A stretch of DNA of 64,000 bases from UBA4465 sp002292365 (GCA_943788615.1 CALSQY010000001.1:868001-932000); one strand, 5' to 3'. Numbered from the stretch's first letter, positions 15,774-26,133 are shown. Notes: a model not told the origin generated them from the letters alone. A program made the numbers and translations.

Positions 15774-17530
15774 TGCAATTAAGCGAGCAAGAATTGATAC
15801 GCCGAAAGGCCAGGAAGGATTTGATGGATATGAATATTGATCCATATCCTCCGGAACTTTTTGAAATAACCACCACGAGTCAAGAAATTAAGGAGAAGTT
15901 TAAAGATGAATCAGCATCCTTTAAAAATATATCTATCGCAGGACGTATTATGAGTCGACGTATCATGGGTTCCGCTTCTTTTGCTGAAATTCAGGATGAT
16001 GTGGGTAGAATTCAAATTTATCTCCGTCGAGATGATTTATCCACAGGAGAGGATAAATCTTTATATAATAATGTTTTCAAGAAAAAGCTAGACATTGGAG
16101 ATATTGTAGGGATCAAGGGATTTGTATTTGTGACACAAGTAGGAGAAATATCTATTCATGTCACCTCCTTTAAAATATTAACCAAGTCATTGAGACCTCT
16201 GCCCATTGTGAAAGAAACGGAAGACGATGAGGGGAATAAGAAAACATGGGATGCTTTTACTGATCCTGAACAAAGATATCGACAAAGATATTTAGATCTT
16301 ATTGTAAATCCTGAGATCAAAGATACGTTTCGCAAGCGGGCACTTTTGGTAAATACCATCAGAAATTTCTTGAATAAAAAAGGATATTTAGAGGTTGAAA
16401 CACCGATTTTGCAGCCTATTCACGGCGGTGCGGCAGCCAAACCTTTCATAACCCATCACAATACATTAGATATGTCTTTGTACTTGAGAATTGCTAATGA
16501 GCTTTACTTAAAAAGGCTCATTGTCGGTGGATTTGATGGAGTTTTCGAATTTGCAAAAGACTTTAGAAATGAAGGAATGTCGAGATTTCATAATCCTGAA
16601 TTTACACAGGTAGAATTATATGTGGCCTATAAGGACTATTTTTGGATGATGGATTTAATGGAAGAGATTGTGGAGCAAATCGCCATTAAATTACATGGAG
16701 ACACCAAAGTAACCGTAGGGGAGCATGTCATAGATTTCCAAAGACCTTGGAAGCGATTTACCATGTTTGAAGCCATTGCTCACTTTACAGGCATTGATAT
16801 TTCAGAGATGGATGAGGAGGCGTTAAGAGCAACAGCTAAATCTTTAGGAATTACTACTGATGAAACAATGGGTTCCGGAAAATTGATAGATGAAATATTT
16901 GGAGAACAATGCGAATCAAAATTAATTCAACCCACCTTTATTATCGATTATCCTGAAGAAATGTCTCCTTTGACTAAAAAGCATCGCTCAAAACTAGGCT
17001 TAGTTGAACGCTTTGAGGCGATATGCAACGGTAAGGAAATTATGAATGCTTATTCTGAGTTAAATGACCCCATAGATCAAAGGGAACGATTTGAACATCA
17101 ATTGGCACTCGCTGCGCGAGGAGATGAGGAGGCCATGGCTTTGGACGAGGATTTTTTACGAGCACTTGAATATGGGATGCCGCCGACTTCAGGTGTTGGA
17201 TTAGGTATTGATCGCTTAACCATGATCATGACCAATTCGACTTCGATACAGGATGTATTGTTTTTTCCTCAAATGAGGCCTGAAAAAAAGGAAACCCAAT
17301 CAACTGATCAAGAATTCACAGATCAGGGTATACCTGCAGCTTACCTTTCCTTAATGCGAAAAATAGGATTGAATACTTTGAGTCAACTCAGTGAATCTAA
17401 TGTAAATAAATTGCATAATGACCTGTGCGGCATACGCAAAAAGATGAAGCTAAAAGATTTGGAAAACCCAACTAAAGAAGCGGTTCAGAGTTGGATTGAT
17501 ACGTCAAGTCAACAGCAGTTTGAAGATTGA
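15773..17530 (+). CDS. lysS: Lysyl-tRNA synthetase, class II, with C-terminal extension
   Basis: 585 residues. The OB-fold anticodon domain (SFAEIQDDVGRIQIY) is followed by the class II core: motif 2 as AKDFRNEGMSRFHNPEFTQ, and motif 3 as GVGLGIDRLTMIM near residue 485. After the normal end (FFPQMRPE, about 505) come some 75 extra residues (starting TDQEFTDQGIPAAYLSLM), which look helical and are known from Bacteroidota LysS proteins; their job is unclear. It overlaps the proline dehydrogenase stop by one base. It converges on fhs with a 16-nt gap. Confidence 0.96.
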   Translation: MQLSEQELIRRKARKDLMDMNIDPYPPELFEITTTSQEIKEKFKDESASFKNISIAGRIMSRRIMGSASFAEIQDDVGRIQIYLRRDDLSTGEDKSLYNNVFKKKLDIGDIVGIKGFVFVTQVGEISIHVTSFKILTKSLRPLPIVKETEDDEGNKKTWDAFTDPEQRYRQRYLDLIVNPEIKDTFRKRALLVNTIRNFLNKKGYLEVETPILQPIHGGAAAKPFITHHNTLDMSLYLRIANELYLKRLIVGGFDGVFEFAKDFRNEGMSRFHNPEFTQVELYVAYKDYFWMMDLMEEIVEQIAIKLHGDTKVTVGEHVIDFQRPWKRFTMFEAIAHFTGIDISEMDEEALRATAKSLGITTDETMGSGKLIDEIFGEQCESKLIQPTFIIDYPEEMSPLTKKHRSKLGLVERFEAICNGKEIMNAYSELNDPIDQRERFEHQLALAARGDEEAMALDEDFLRALEYGMPPTSGVGLGIDRLTMIMTNSTSIQDVLFFPQMRPEKKETQSTDQEFTDQGIPAAYLSLMRKIGLNTLSQLSESNVNKLHNDLCGIRKKMKLKDLENPTKEAVQSWIDTSSQQQFED

Positions 17531-17546
17531 TTACTTGGGAGAAAGG

Positions 17547-19217
17547 TTAGGAAAGTCCAGATATGGTACCATCCTCATCAATATCGATTTGCTCAGCAGC
17601 AGGAATTTCTGGTAATCCAGGCATTCTCAGCATATTTCCTGTGATGGGAATTAGAAAACCTGCACCGGTGGCTATTTCCATATCACGTACCGTAAGTCCA
17701 AAATGATCGGGACGACCAAAAAGGCTACTGTCATCGGATAACGAGCTTTGGGTTTTAGCCATACAAATAGGGAGATGGCTGATATTTAGATCAATGGCTC
17801 TTTTAATGATTTTTTCTGCCTTATTAGTGTAGCTAATGGCCTCTGCACCATAAATATCTTTGGCGATGGCTGATATTTTATTTTTTATGCTTGAATTTGC
17901 GTCATAAGTAGGGACATATTGTGATTGACAATTATTCGCTGCATCAACGACCTTTCCAGCCAGTTCTGTCGCGCCTTTACTACCAAATGCCCATCCTTCG
18001 CTTAAGGCAACTTCCACATCAATGGCAGCACAATGGTCTTTTATGATTTGTATTTCTTCTTCGGTGTCAGAAGTGAATTTATTGATCGCTACCACCAGAG
18101 GGATATTGAATCGTTTTAGGTTTTCTACGTGTTTATCGAGATTGTCCATTCCCTTGATTAAGGCTTTTGTATTGGGTTGGGTCAATTCAACTTTCTTTAT
18201 ACCCCCATGATATTTTAAGGCTCTTATGGTAGCCACTAAGACGACTGCTTTGGGTGAAATATTCCCATAAAAACATTTGATGTTAAAAAATTTTTCTGCG
18301 CCTAAATCTGCGCCAAATCCAGCCTCTGTAACCACATAATCAGCCAGTGACATAGCTATTTTTGTAGCGATAAGGGAGTTGGTTCCTTGTGCGATATTAG
18401 CAAAAGGGCCGCCATGAATGATGGCTGCATTGCCTTCTAAGGTTTGGACCAAATTGGGTTTGATGGCTTCTTTTAATAACGAGGCCATCGCCCCTTGTGC
18501 GTTTAAGTCGCGGGCAAAAATGGCTTCGCCATTAAACGTATCTCCGATATAAATATTCGCCAATTTAGATTTTAAATCAGTCAAATTTTTTGAAAGGCAT
18601 AAAATGGCCATGATCTCCGAGGCTGCTGTAATATCAAATCCAGATTCTCTGGGAAAACCTCCTGATTTACCTCCTAATCCCGATATGATATTTCGAAGAG
18701 TACGATCATTCATATCCATGACCCATTTCCAGGTCACCGTTCTTGGATCTATTCCAAGGTTTCGGGTTTTACTTTGAATATTGTTGCCAATCAGAGCGGA
18801 CAGTAGATTATTCGCTTTTTCAACCGCTGAGAAGTCACCTGTAAAATGCAAATTGATATCTTCCATAGGCACCACTTGTGAATAACCGCCACCAGTGGCA
18901 CCGCCCTTCATTCCAAAAACAGGACCTAAAGAGGGCTCTCTGAGGACAGAAATTGTTTTTTTTCCAATGCGATTAAGCCCGTCACAAAGACCTACGGTAG
19001 TGGTTGATTTACCTTCACCTATAGGAGTTGGCGTAATGGCCGTAACAAGAATTAATTTCGATTGACTTACCTTGTTCTCATCAATAAGATGAACGGGAAT
19101 TTTAGCTTTATAATGTCCGTAATATTCTAAATCTTCTTTGGAAATACCTAATGAATCAGCAATAACGTCTATCTTTTTTGGGATTTTATTTTGGGCTATT
19201 TTTAGATCAGGATTCAT
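17547..19217 (-). CDS. fhs: Formate-tetrahydrofolate ligase
   Basis: 556 residues, the normal length. The nucleotide-binding loop TPTPIGEGKSTTT is at 62-74; other family marks are FGMKGGATGGGYSQV, HFTGDFSA and GGPFANIAQG. It makes 10-formyl-THF from formate, ATP and THF. With folD (33.1 kb) and folB (28.5 kb) the window covers a good part of one-carbon metabolism. It stands alone on the minus strand; the 135-nt upstream spacer is AT-rich without an exact TAnnTTTG match. Confidence 0.97.
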   Translation of the reverse strand: MNPDLKIAQNKIPKKIDVIADSLGISKEDLEYYGHYKAKIPVHLIDENKVSQSKLILVTAITPTPIGEGKSTTTVGLCDGLNRIGKKTISVLREPSLGPVFGMKGGATGGGYSQVVPMEDINLHFTGDFSAVEKANNLLSALIGNNIQSKTRNLGIDPRTVTWKWVMDMNDRTLRNIISGLGGKSGGFPRESGFDITAASEIMAILCLSKNLTDLKSKLANIYIGDTFNGEAIFARDLNAQGAMASLLKEAIKPNLVQTLEGNAAIIHGGPFANIAQGTNSLIATKIAMSLADYVVTEAGFGADLGAEKFFNIKCFYGNISPKAVVLVATIRALKYHGGIKKVELTQPNTKALIKGMDNLDKHVENLKRFNIPLVVAINKFTSDTEEEIQIIKDHCAAIDVEVALSEGWAFGSKGATELAGKVVDAANNCQSQYVPTYDANSSIKNKISAIAKDIYGAEAISYTNKAEKIIKRAIDLNISHLPICMAKTQSSLSDDSSLFGRPDHFGLTVRDMEIATGAGFLIPITGNMLRMPGLPEIPAAEQIDIDEDGTISGLS

Positions 19218-19352
19218 TTTATGAAAGCGTTTAAAAAGTACAAAATCATTAATAAGGGCTATTATCTAGCAAATTGGCTGAAAAAATTAATTTACATCAC
19301 TTTCTGGTAATTTAAACTGATTTTTTTTGCAAAAATTATTTATTTTACAACT

Positions 19353-20609
19353 ATGGAGGCTTATGTAAGTGTATTAAACTATGCCATACCTTTCTTTTTA
19401 ATATTGATTTTTTTTGAGGCGTGGATCGGTCATGCGAAAGGAGAAATGGTGATGAGGAGTATGGATACCTTAGCCAGTCTTATTTCTGGATTAACAAATG
19501 TGTTTAAAGATGTTTTAGGATTAACGGTCATCATTGTTTCTTATGATTGGATGGTCGGTAACTTGGGCTTGATACAGATTCAAGAGACATGGGTAATTTA
19601 TTTGGTTGCTTTTATAGGATTAGATTTTTCAGGTTATTGGGTCCACCGAATATCCCATAAAATTAATTATTTCTGGAATCATCATTTGATTCATCACAGC
19701 AGTGAAGAGTTCAACTTAGGTTGTGCCTTGAGACAGTCTATTTCAAACTGGTTTTCAATCTCTTTTGTTTTTTTACTTCCCACTGCCTTATTAGGAGTAC
19801 CGGCTCAGGTTATTGCCTTCATTGCACCGCTCCATTTATTCTCACAATATTGGTATCATACAAAATTAATCGGAAAGCTTGGATTTCTGGAATATGTTTT
19901 GGTAACTCCTTCGCATCACAGGGTACATCATGCGATTAACGATATTTATATTGATAAAAACCTTTCTCAAATTTTCATTTTCTGGGATAAACTTTTTGGA
20001 ACCTTTCAAGAGGAATTAGCTAATGAATCACCGGTCTACGGTGTAAAAAAGCCGGTCAAGAGTTGGAATCCTTTTGTGATTAATTTCATTCACCTTTGGC
20101 AACTCCTGCAGGATGCTTGGAGAGCGAAGTCCTGGTATGATAAACTCGTCATTTGGTTTAAACCTACGGGTTGGCGGCCTAAAGATGTCGCTGAGGCTTA
20201 TCCTATTCAGTTAACTGAACTCGTGTATGATCAGTTAAAATACGATCCAGACTACCCACTTTTCTTTCATGTTTGGTGTTGGTTTCAATGGGCGTGTATT
20301 TCTATTATCTCATTGATTTTTTTCAATTATGCAGCTGAAATTGGCTATCAAATTTTGATTTATTTTGGAGGTTTTATGTATTTGTCCATTGCGAGTATGA
20401 CTTTATTGATGGATAAGCATTGGAGTGCCATTTATGTGGAAATGATCAAGAATATCATCGCCGTGGCAGTAGTCTTTTTTTATGGAGATTGGTTTATGCT
20501 CCATTCATTTTTAGATATTGGACCCGCTTTAATCGTTATATATCATATATTTTGTATGTTTATGACCGGTTATTTTTACAACTCATTTAGATCAGAGATA
20601 CAAGCATAA
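19353..20609 (+). CDS. Fatty acid hydroxylase/sterol desaturase-family membrane enzyme
   Basis: 418 residues with several membrane helices (1-27, 40-65, 80-95, 130-165, then four more from 300 on). The eight-His diiron motifs are complete: His98-x3-His102, His111-x2-HisHis114-115 and HisHis188-189-x2-HisHis192-193. The layout, with histidines in the first half and a long membrane C-terminal part, resembles alkylglycerol monooxygenase (TMEM195-like) relatives in Bacteroidota. A membrane lipid hydroxylation or ether-lipid cleavage is inferred; the substrate is not known. Its 3' end faces lptD. Confidence 0.88.
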   Translation: MEAYVSVLNYAIPFFLILIFFEAWIGHAKGEMVMRSMDTLASLISGLTNVFKDVLGLTVIIVSYDWMVGNLGLIQIQETWVIYLVAFIGLDFSGYWVHRISHKINYFWNHHLIHHSSEEFNLGCALRQSISNWFSISFVFLLPTALLGVPAQVIAFIAPLHLFSQYWYHTKLIGKLGFLEYVLVTPSHHRVHHAINDIYIDKNLSQIFIFWDKLFGTFQEELANESPVYGVKKPVKSWNPFVINFIHLWQLLQDAWRAKSWYDKLVIWFKPTGWRPKDVAEAYPIQLTELVYDQLKYDPDYPLFFHVWCWFQWACISIISLIFFNYAAEIGYQILIYFGGFMYLSIASMTLLMDKHWSAIYVEMIKNIIAVAVVFFYGDWFMLHSFLDIGPALIVIYHIFCMFMTGYFYNSFRSEIQA

Positions 20610-20647
20610 TTTCACCTTGAAATATTTGAAGAATGGTTCTAAAATCA

Positions 20648-20680
20648 AGAAGAAAGGTTAGACTGAACCCTTCTGTCTTC
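20648..20680. terminator. Possible bidirectional hairpin between convergent genes
   Basis: AGAAAGGTT at 20651-20659 pairs with AACCCTTCT at 20666-20674 apart from one mismatch, loop of 6 nt, with extra GA/TC pairs outside. It sits between the sterol desaturase-family gene and lptD, which converge. No strong T-run. Confidence 0.35.
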
Positions 20681-20685
20681 CTTAT

Positions 20686-23451
20686 TTAAAAAAAGTCTTG
20701 AAAACTTTTTCTTTTCTGAAGCTTCAAATCTTGTAATAACGCTGATTTGGGTCTTATGATTAAATTAAAGGATTGATTTCTTCCAAAAGGAATCCAATTG
20801 AAGCTTAATTGCCAGCAATGTAAATCACGGTTGACCCCAATGCTAGTCTGGGTAAATTTATTTTTCTCAAAATCGAAACCGGACCTAAAATTTATTTTAG
20901 TTTTTGGAGTCAGAGATACATCTCCTGAAAAAGTCAATGTTTGCCTTATCCTTGATTCTAATAAACCAGATTGAGTGACATTTATGGAGTAGGAAACCCT
21001 AAGGGACCATGGAATATTAAAATTGACATACTCATTTGGGTTTTTATAAATATAATCTAGATCAGCGGCATCTTGTAACCCTAATTCTTCTTGATTTGTG
21101 ATATCTTGGTCTATAAAATCATTTCTTCCATTATTTTCCTTTACATCACTAGAACCTTTTGGTTTTAAGTTTAAGCTAATGGCGGTGTTGATTCTGGATA
21201 AATTGCCTAAACCTTGGCCATTTTGCCATGAAAATTTATCAATTCGCTCCTGACGCGTAACTAGACCTTCTTCATTGGTTACTAAAGCATTATATACGTA
21301 GGGATCAAGGGTGCCACCAATATTGAAACTAAGCTTACCTTTAAAAAAACTGGTTCTAGTTGATAAATTTATGTTGGATAAATTGAAAGAGTCAGCGGCA
21401 AAATTATAACCACTATTTAGAGAGAAATTATCGAACAGCTTAATCTTTTTATAACCAATGCCTAACGTATCTTTTTTATCTCGAACTTTTATTTCAAGAT
21501 TATTTTGGAGACCAAAGCTCAAAGTTTTACTCATATTTCCTCGAGGAGATCCATAAGCAAACTGGTGATATTTTGACATCAGTACTGAATCTCCTTTTTC
21601 GTTTTTTTGTATCCATTCCCAAGGGCTATTTTCGCTATTTGTAATGTCAGGTGTGTAGCTAAAAGAAATAGAAGGTGTGACTACATGGCGTATGGCTTGA
21701 ATATAACCGCCAGGCTTAAAAAAGCGGGTTCCGTATATAATGGTACTCAAAGAAGCACCTGAATTCCATGAAAGAGCTCGTGAAAATTTCTGTAGGGTAT
21801 CGACTTGAACGGCTTCAAGTTCGGGTATATAGGTATAATCAAGCTCTTTGGTATACCAATATTCTGTTAAATTTAAGTTGGGACTGAGATTTAATTTATT
21901 GAATAATTTAACTGATGTGGCAATGGGTATTTTATGTTGACCTCCATTTTTGGCATTTTTAAAATCCAATTTTAGTTCTTCCTCTTGATCCTCCTGAGTG
22001 GATGTTTGGTTGGCTACTACAAATGGAAAGTTGGTTTTCGCCTGTTTATTAGTAATTTCATTTTTTGCAACAAAATTATAGCTAAGCCCTAATTTTTTAA
22101 GGAAATCCATATTGGATCCAGCTAATTTCTTAAAAGGGTACTGCCGATTGACATTGAGGGACAATTCTGGTAGATTAAAAGTCATCACACCTGTTTGTAC
22201 GTTTTGTCGATGTCGGGCATTCATAGTCAAATTAATAGGGGCATTGGCAAATTTTTGGCGGTAAGAAAGATTGGATGAAAATTGAGAACTGATACTTCTG
22301 TTAAAATCGGTAGTGGCTAAATTATTGTTGCTGTTATAAGTCGTCGTACCTGCTGAAATTGAAGCACTGACACTAGAATTACCTTTAGAAAGGGGTTTAA
22401 GATTACTTCTTACCCAAAAATCATTACTGCTCAATCCATTTTCATTATCGATAATATTTTTATTAAAACTAAAATTGAGACCTCCTGTGTAAACATATCT
22501 TTTTTTAAAATTTGTATTGAAAACAGCGCCATACCCCCCATTAGAAAAAACAGATCCTGTAGTTCTGATGTCCATATAATCATTAACAGCCCAATAATAA
22601 CCGCCATCCCTTAAGAAAAAACCTCTTCGGGTTTCTTCTCCATAGGTAGGAACTAAGATACCAGAGGTTTTTTCTTTTGGTTTTGGGAACATTCCAAAAG
22701 GAAACCAGAGGGGGGTTTTAATTTCCCGAAACCTTAAATTGAAAGGACCAGAGATGACATTTCGTTTCGTTACTTTGAGCTGTTTGGATTGAATATGAAA
22801 ATGCGGGTCCGTGAGATCGCAGGTAGTGTACATGGCTTCTGAGATATACATTTCATTTCGTTCATTCTTCTTGACATCTTGGCCATGCATGAAGGCACCC
22901 ATTTGCTCAGTAATTACACCTTTGATCTGGGCCCTTTTGGTCTTTAAATTGTAGATGATGAAATCGGTTTCGTAGACGGTACCTTTTTCTGTAAAAATGG
23001 GCTTTCCTTGTTTTTTTCCTGCTGAATCCACGCTGTAAGTTGAAGTAATGATTCTATCAGTCATACTGATCTGGGTTTCATCAGCGTCTAATTCAATTTC
23101 CCCATAGTCAATATGACTTTCTCCATAAAGGGTCAGTTTACTAGATTTTAGATTAAAAAAAATGGAATCTTGGGCATTATAATTTATGATGGTTTCAATT
23201 TCTCCAATAGGGGCCTTAGGTTCTATGAAAGAGGATGCGGTAGTATCATAGCTGACCTCTGACCTTGAGGAGTCATCAGAAATTTTTTGGGTATACATGC
23301 CTTTTAGTAGGATGGTATCGCTAGATATACTTCGACCCTCTAAACCTTTCAGCATCACAATGTCTTCTTGTACTACCGTTTGTGCAATTAAGGAGGTGCA
23401 GGTTGATAAGGTTAAAATAAATCCTACTAATAGACTTATTATGGACTTCAA
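20686..23451 (-). CDS. LptD-like outer-membrane LPS-assembly protein
   Basis: 921 residues with a signal peptide (residues 1-23). A short OstA/LptA-like beta-jellyroll (about 95-210, with SSKLTLYGESHIDYGEIELD) precedes a large beta-barrel (FGMFPKPKEKTSGILVPTYG onward, ending in the aromatic IRPKSALLQDLKL...FQDFF). This is the layout of Bacteroidota LptD-like proteins, which insert LPS into the outer leaflet. It is divergent from an amidase gene; lpxB and hldD elsewhere in the window confirm LPS synthesis. Confidence 0.87.
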   Translation of the reverse strand: MKSIISLLVGFILTLSTCTSLIAQTVVQEDIVMLKGLEGRSISSDTILLKGMYTQKISDDSSRSEVSYDTTASSFIEPKAPIGEIETIINYNAQDSIFFNLKSSKLTLYGESHIDYGEIELDADETQISMTDRIITSTYSVDSAGKKQGKPIFTEKGTVYETDFIIYNLKTKRAQIKGVITEQMGAFMHGQDVKKNERNEMYISEAMYTTCDLTDPHFHIQSKQLKVTKRNVISGPFNLRFREIKTPLWFPFGMFPKPKEKTSGILVPTYGEETRRGFFLRDGGYYWAVNDYMDIRTTGSVFSNGGYGAVFNTNFKKRYVYTGGLNFSFNKNIIDNENGLSSNDFWVRSNLKPLSKGNSSVSASISAGTTTYNSNNNLATTDFNRSISSQFSSNLSYRQKFANAPINLTMNARHRQNVQTGVMTFNLPELSLNVNRQYPFKKLAGSNMDFLKKLGLSYNFVAKNEITNKQAKTNFPFVVANQTSTQEDQEEELKLDFKNAKNGGQHKIPIATSVKLFNKLNLSPNLNLTEYWYTKELDYTYIPELEAVQVDTLQKFSRALSWNSGASLSTIIYGTRFFKPGGYIQAIRHVVTPSISFSYTPDITNSENSPWEWIQKNEKGDSVLMSKYHQFAYGSPRGNMSKTLSFGLQNNLEIKVRDKKDTLGIGYKKIKLFDNFSLNSGYNFAADSFNLSNINLSTRTSFFKGKLSFNIGGTLDPYVYNALVTNEEGLVTRQERIDKFSWQNGQGLGNLSRINTAISLNLKPKGSSDVKENNGRNDFIDQDITNQEELGLQDAADLDYIYKNPNEYVNFNIPWSLRVSYSINVTQSGLLESRIRQTLTFSGDVSLTPKTKINFRSGFDFEKNKFTQTSIGVNRDLHCWQLSFNWIPFGRNQSFNLIIRPKSALLQDLKLQKRKSFQDFF

Positions 23452-23536
23452 GTTTGATACAAGTTTTGTTTTAACGAAAATTTTGTAATTTTTGTGCTAA
23501 AGTATCGTATTTGATATACTAACCAATCGATGAACA

Positions 23537-24319
23537 GTGAGAAATATTGTAATATCTTTTGTGATTTCGTTATCATTAATTTTTGTTTCGTTCCAAACGG
23601 TTAGAATTAAACAATACAAAGTTAGGAAAATAGTCATTGATCCGGGCCATGGAGGTCGGGATCCGGGGACCCATGGGTCATTTTCGAATGAGAAAGATGT
23701 AGTATTAAAAATTTCCTTGGAGCTGAAGAGAATTATTAATGAGAATATTCCAGATGTTCAAGTTGTTCTTACCCGTTCGGATGACAGTTTTCCCTCACTC
23801 GCTAAGCGCTCGAAGATTGCGAATGATCTTGAGGCGGATTTGTTTATTTCTATACACGCCAACTGGCTCAGTAATCCAAACGTTACAGGTACCGAGACCT
23901 ACGTTATGGCAACAAAAAATATAGGTCGAAATTTCGAGGTAGCTAAACGTGAAAATTCGGTTATTTTGATGGAGGAAAATTATAAAGAGACCTATCAAAA
24001 TTTTGATCCTAAATCAATTGAATCTTATATTTTATTTTCGCTTACTCAAAATGCTTTTCATGAAAAAAGCGTTCAATTTGCCAGCTTAGTGGAGAAACAG
24101 TTCAAAGAGCGCGTCGGAAGAAGGAGTTTAGGCGTGAAACAATCTAGCCTTCAGCTACTTTGGAGTACCGCAATGCCAAGCGTTTTAATTGAAGTAGGTT
24201 ATCTTAGTAACGCAAAAGAAGAACGATATTTGAATGATAATCGTAATCAAGTTTATATTGCTTCGGGGATTTATAGAGCGATTAGCGATTATAAAAAAGA
24301 AGTTGAACAATCAAATTGA
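23537..24319 (+). CDS. N-acetylmuramoyl-L-alanine amidase (Amidase_3)
   Basis: 260 residues from a GTG at 23537, with an N-terminal hydrophobic export segment (residues 3-20). Zinc ligands are visible: His38 in VIDPGHGGRDPG, Glu52 in SNEKDVVL and His107 in SIHANW; the catalytic Glu lies in VLIEVGYLSN. It cuts the amide between MurNAc and the stem peptide in the periplasm, as in cell separation. The MCE gene follows by 3 nt, so they form one envelope operon. Confidence 0.92.
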   Translation: MRNIVISFVISLSLIFVSFQTVRIKQYKVRKIVIDPGHGGRDPGTHGSFSNEKDVVLKISLELKRIINENIPDVQVVLTRSDDSFPSLAKRSKIANDLEADLFISIHANWLSNPNVTGTETYVMATKNIGRNFEVAKRENSVILMEENYKETYQNFDPKSIESYILFSLTQNAFHEKSVQFASLVEKQFKERVGRRSLGVKQSSLQLLWSTAMPSVLIEVGYLSNAKEERYLNDNRNQVYIASGIYRAISDYKKEVEQSN

Positions 24320-24322
24320 ACA

Positions 24323-25267
24323 ATGAAGGTTAAAGAATTTAAAATAGGATTAATTGCGCTTGCCGCGGGCCTGACATTATATTTCGGATTTAGTTATTTG
24401 AAAGGGAGAGACTTCATGAATAAAGAAACCAGTTATTATGTGGTTTATGATAACGTAGATGGTTTGACCAAATCAAATCCGGTAATTATCAATGGTTTGA
24501 CTGTAGGTAAAGTTCGGAATATTCAACTTCGCCAAGATTTTAATAATCAAGTAGTTGTTGAATTAGCTATTAATTCTGAAATTATTTTAGGAGACTCAAC
24601 CATTGCAGAATTGTCAAATGCAGACTTATTAGGGAGTAAAGCAATCGTATTGAAAATTGGCCCTTTAGATAGGCCTTTAGCCCCCAATGACACACTTAGA
24701 GCACTTATGGACAGAGGTCTTGCTGAATACCTCGATAATGTGCAGCCGATCACCGATAATCTTAATGTTACCATAAGGAGGATCAATGAAATTCTATTGG
24801 GACTTCAAGGGAGTGGTGAAAAAATGACCAGTACCATTTCTGAATTAGAAATCACATTAAAAGGTATTAATGAATTATTGAATGAAAATAAAGAAGGCTT
24901 TGCTTTAGTTATTCACTCTACTAACGAAGTGCTAACTAATGTAAATAATAAGGTCAAAGATTTAGATCCTATTTTCAAGAAAGCAGAAGACGTTTTGGAT
25001 TCGCTCAGCAATCTAGATTTGAGTGGGACCTTGGTTGAAGTGCAAGATCTTATGAAAGCATTGAAAAGTACCATTTCGGCTATAAACCAAGGCCAAGGTA
25101 CAATGGGTCAATTGATCGTAAATGATTCTTTGTATAATAATCTCAATCAATTGTTGTTTGATCTAGATAAATTGACCCTTCATTTTAATCAATATCCCAA
25201 AGACTTTCTCAAACCTTTAGGGAAAAAGAGCAAAAAAATGAAGGGATTGGAGTCCCTAAATAATTGA
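24323..25267 (+). CDS. MCE/MlaD-family lipid-transport protein
   Basis: 314 residues. One N-terminal membrane helix (residues 8-24) is followed by a single MCE domain (about 38-115, with YDNVDGLTKSNPVIINGLTVG) and a long helical tail. MlaD-type proteins form hexamers on the periplasmic face of the inner membrane and carry phospholipids between membranes with an MlaFE ABC transporter. No mlaE or mlaF lies next to it. Position directly after the amidase is common in Bacteroidota. Confidence 0.88.
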   Translation: MKVKEFKIGLIALAAGLTLYFGFSYLKGRDFMNKETSYYVVYDNVDGLTKSNPVIINGLTVGKVRNIQLRQDFNNQVVVELAINSEIILGDSTIAELSNADLLGSKAIVLKIGPLDRPLAPNDTLRALMDRGLAEYLDNVQPITDNLNVTIRRINEILLGLQGSGEKMTSTISELEITLKGINELLNENKEGFALVIHSTNEVLTNVNNKVKDLDPIFKKAEDVLDSLSNLDLSGTLVEVQDLMKALKSTISAINQGQGTMGQLIVNDSLYNNLNQLLFDLDKLTLHFNQYPKDFLKPLGKKSKKMKGLESLNN

Positions 25268-25291
25268 TAATTAAAGAGGGTCTATCAACAG

Positions 25292-26128
25292 ATGAACAAT
25301 AAAGAGCTGAAGTCATTGGTGGAATTATTGGATGATGACGACGTTGAGGTGGTTGCGCATGTCGAAGAAAAACTTAAAACTTTAGGTACCGGAGTGATTC
25401 CTTTTTTAGAGGAAGCTTGGGAACAGACGTTCAACCCTAAGGCCCATGAACGGATTGAGGACTTGGTTCATTTCTTGCAATTTGAGTTGACTCAGGAGCG
25501 CCTGACGCATTGGTATGAGCATGATAAAGAAGATCTGTTGAAAGGAATGTGGATTCTGGCCACTTATCAATATCCTGATTTAGGATATACACAATTGTCA
25601 AATAAAATAGAACAGTTGTATCGAGAAATTTGGATACAAATGGGCCCTGACTTACTGCCCTTTGATCAGATTAAGACGATCAATAGTATGCTCTTTGAAA
25701 AGTATAAATTTAGGGCCAACACCAAAAATTTTCATGCTCCTGGAAACTCCATGATAAATAGCGTCCTAGAATCCTCAAAAGGAAACCCTATATCCCTTTC
25801 TGCACTCTACTTATTGATTACTCAAAAACTGGGCCTACCTATATTTGGAGTAAATCTACCCAATTTATTTGTGCTCACGTATAAGACCGACAAACTTCAG
25901 TTTTACATCAATGTTTTTAATCGAGGATTGATTTTTTCTAAAGAGGATATTGATAACTATATTGCCCAACTTCAATTGATGCCTCAAAATGAGTATTTTG
26001 AACCTTGCGATCATGGCCAAATAATCAAGAGAAGTCTTAGAAATTTAATGGTCGCCTTTGATAAGATTGGAGACTATTACAAGAGTGATGAAATTAAAAA
26101 ACTGATGAGCCTTATCACTGGTAGTTAA
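25292..26128 (+). CDS. SirB1/transglutaminase-like family protein
   Basis: 278 residues, cytoplasmic. The conserved core LPFDQIKTINSMLFEKYKF ... GNPISLSALYLLI ... GLPIFGVNLPNLFVL is that of the SirB1 group of transglutaminase-like folds, often found with tetratricopeptide tails. The position of the catalytic Cys is taken by Pro/Ile (KGNPISLS), as is normal for this group, so it is probably not a classic protease or transglutaminase. Function unknown. It is 24 nt after the MCE gene and converges on the phosphopantetheinyl transferase gene. Confidence 0.78.
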   Translation: MNNKELKSLVELLDDDDVEVVAHVEEKLKTLGTGVIPFLEEAWEQTFNPKAHERIEDLVHFLQFELTQERLTHWYEHDKEDLLKGMWILATYQYPDLGYTQLSNKIEQLYREIWIQMGPDLLPFDQIKTINSMLFEKYKFRANTKNFHAPGNSMINSVLESSKGNPISLSALYLLITQKLGLPIFGVNLPNLFVLTYKTDKLQFYINVFNRGLIFSKEDIDNYIAQLQLMPQNEYFEPCDHGQIIKRSLRNLMVAFDKIGDYYKSDEIKKLMSLITGS

Positions 26129-26133
26129 GGTTT

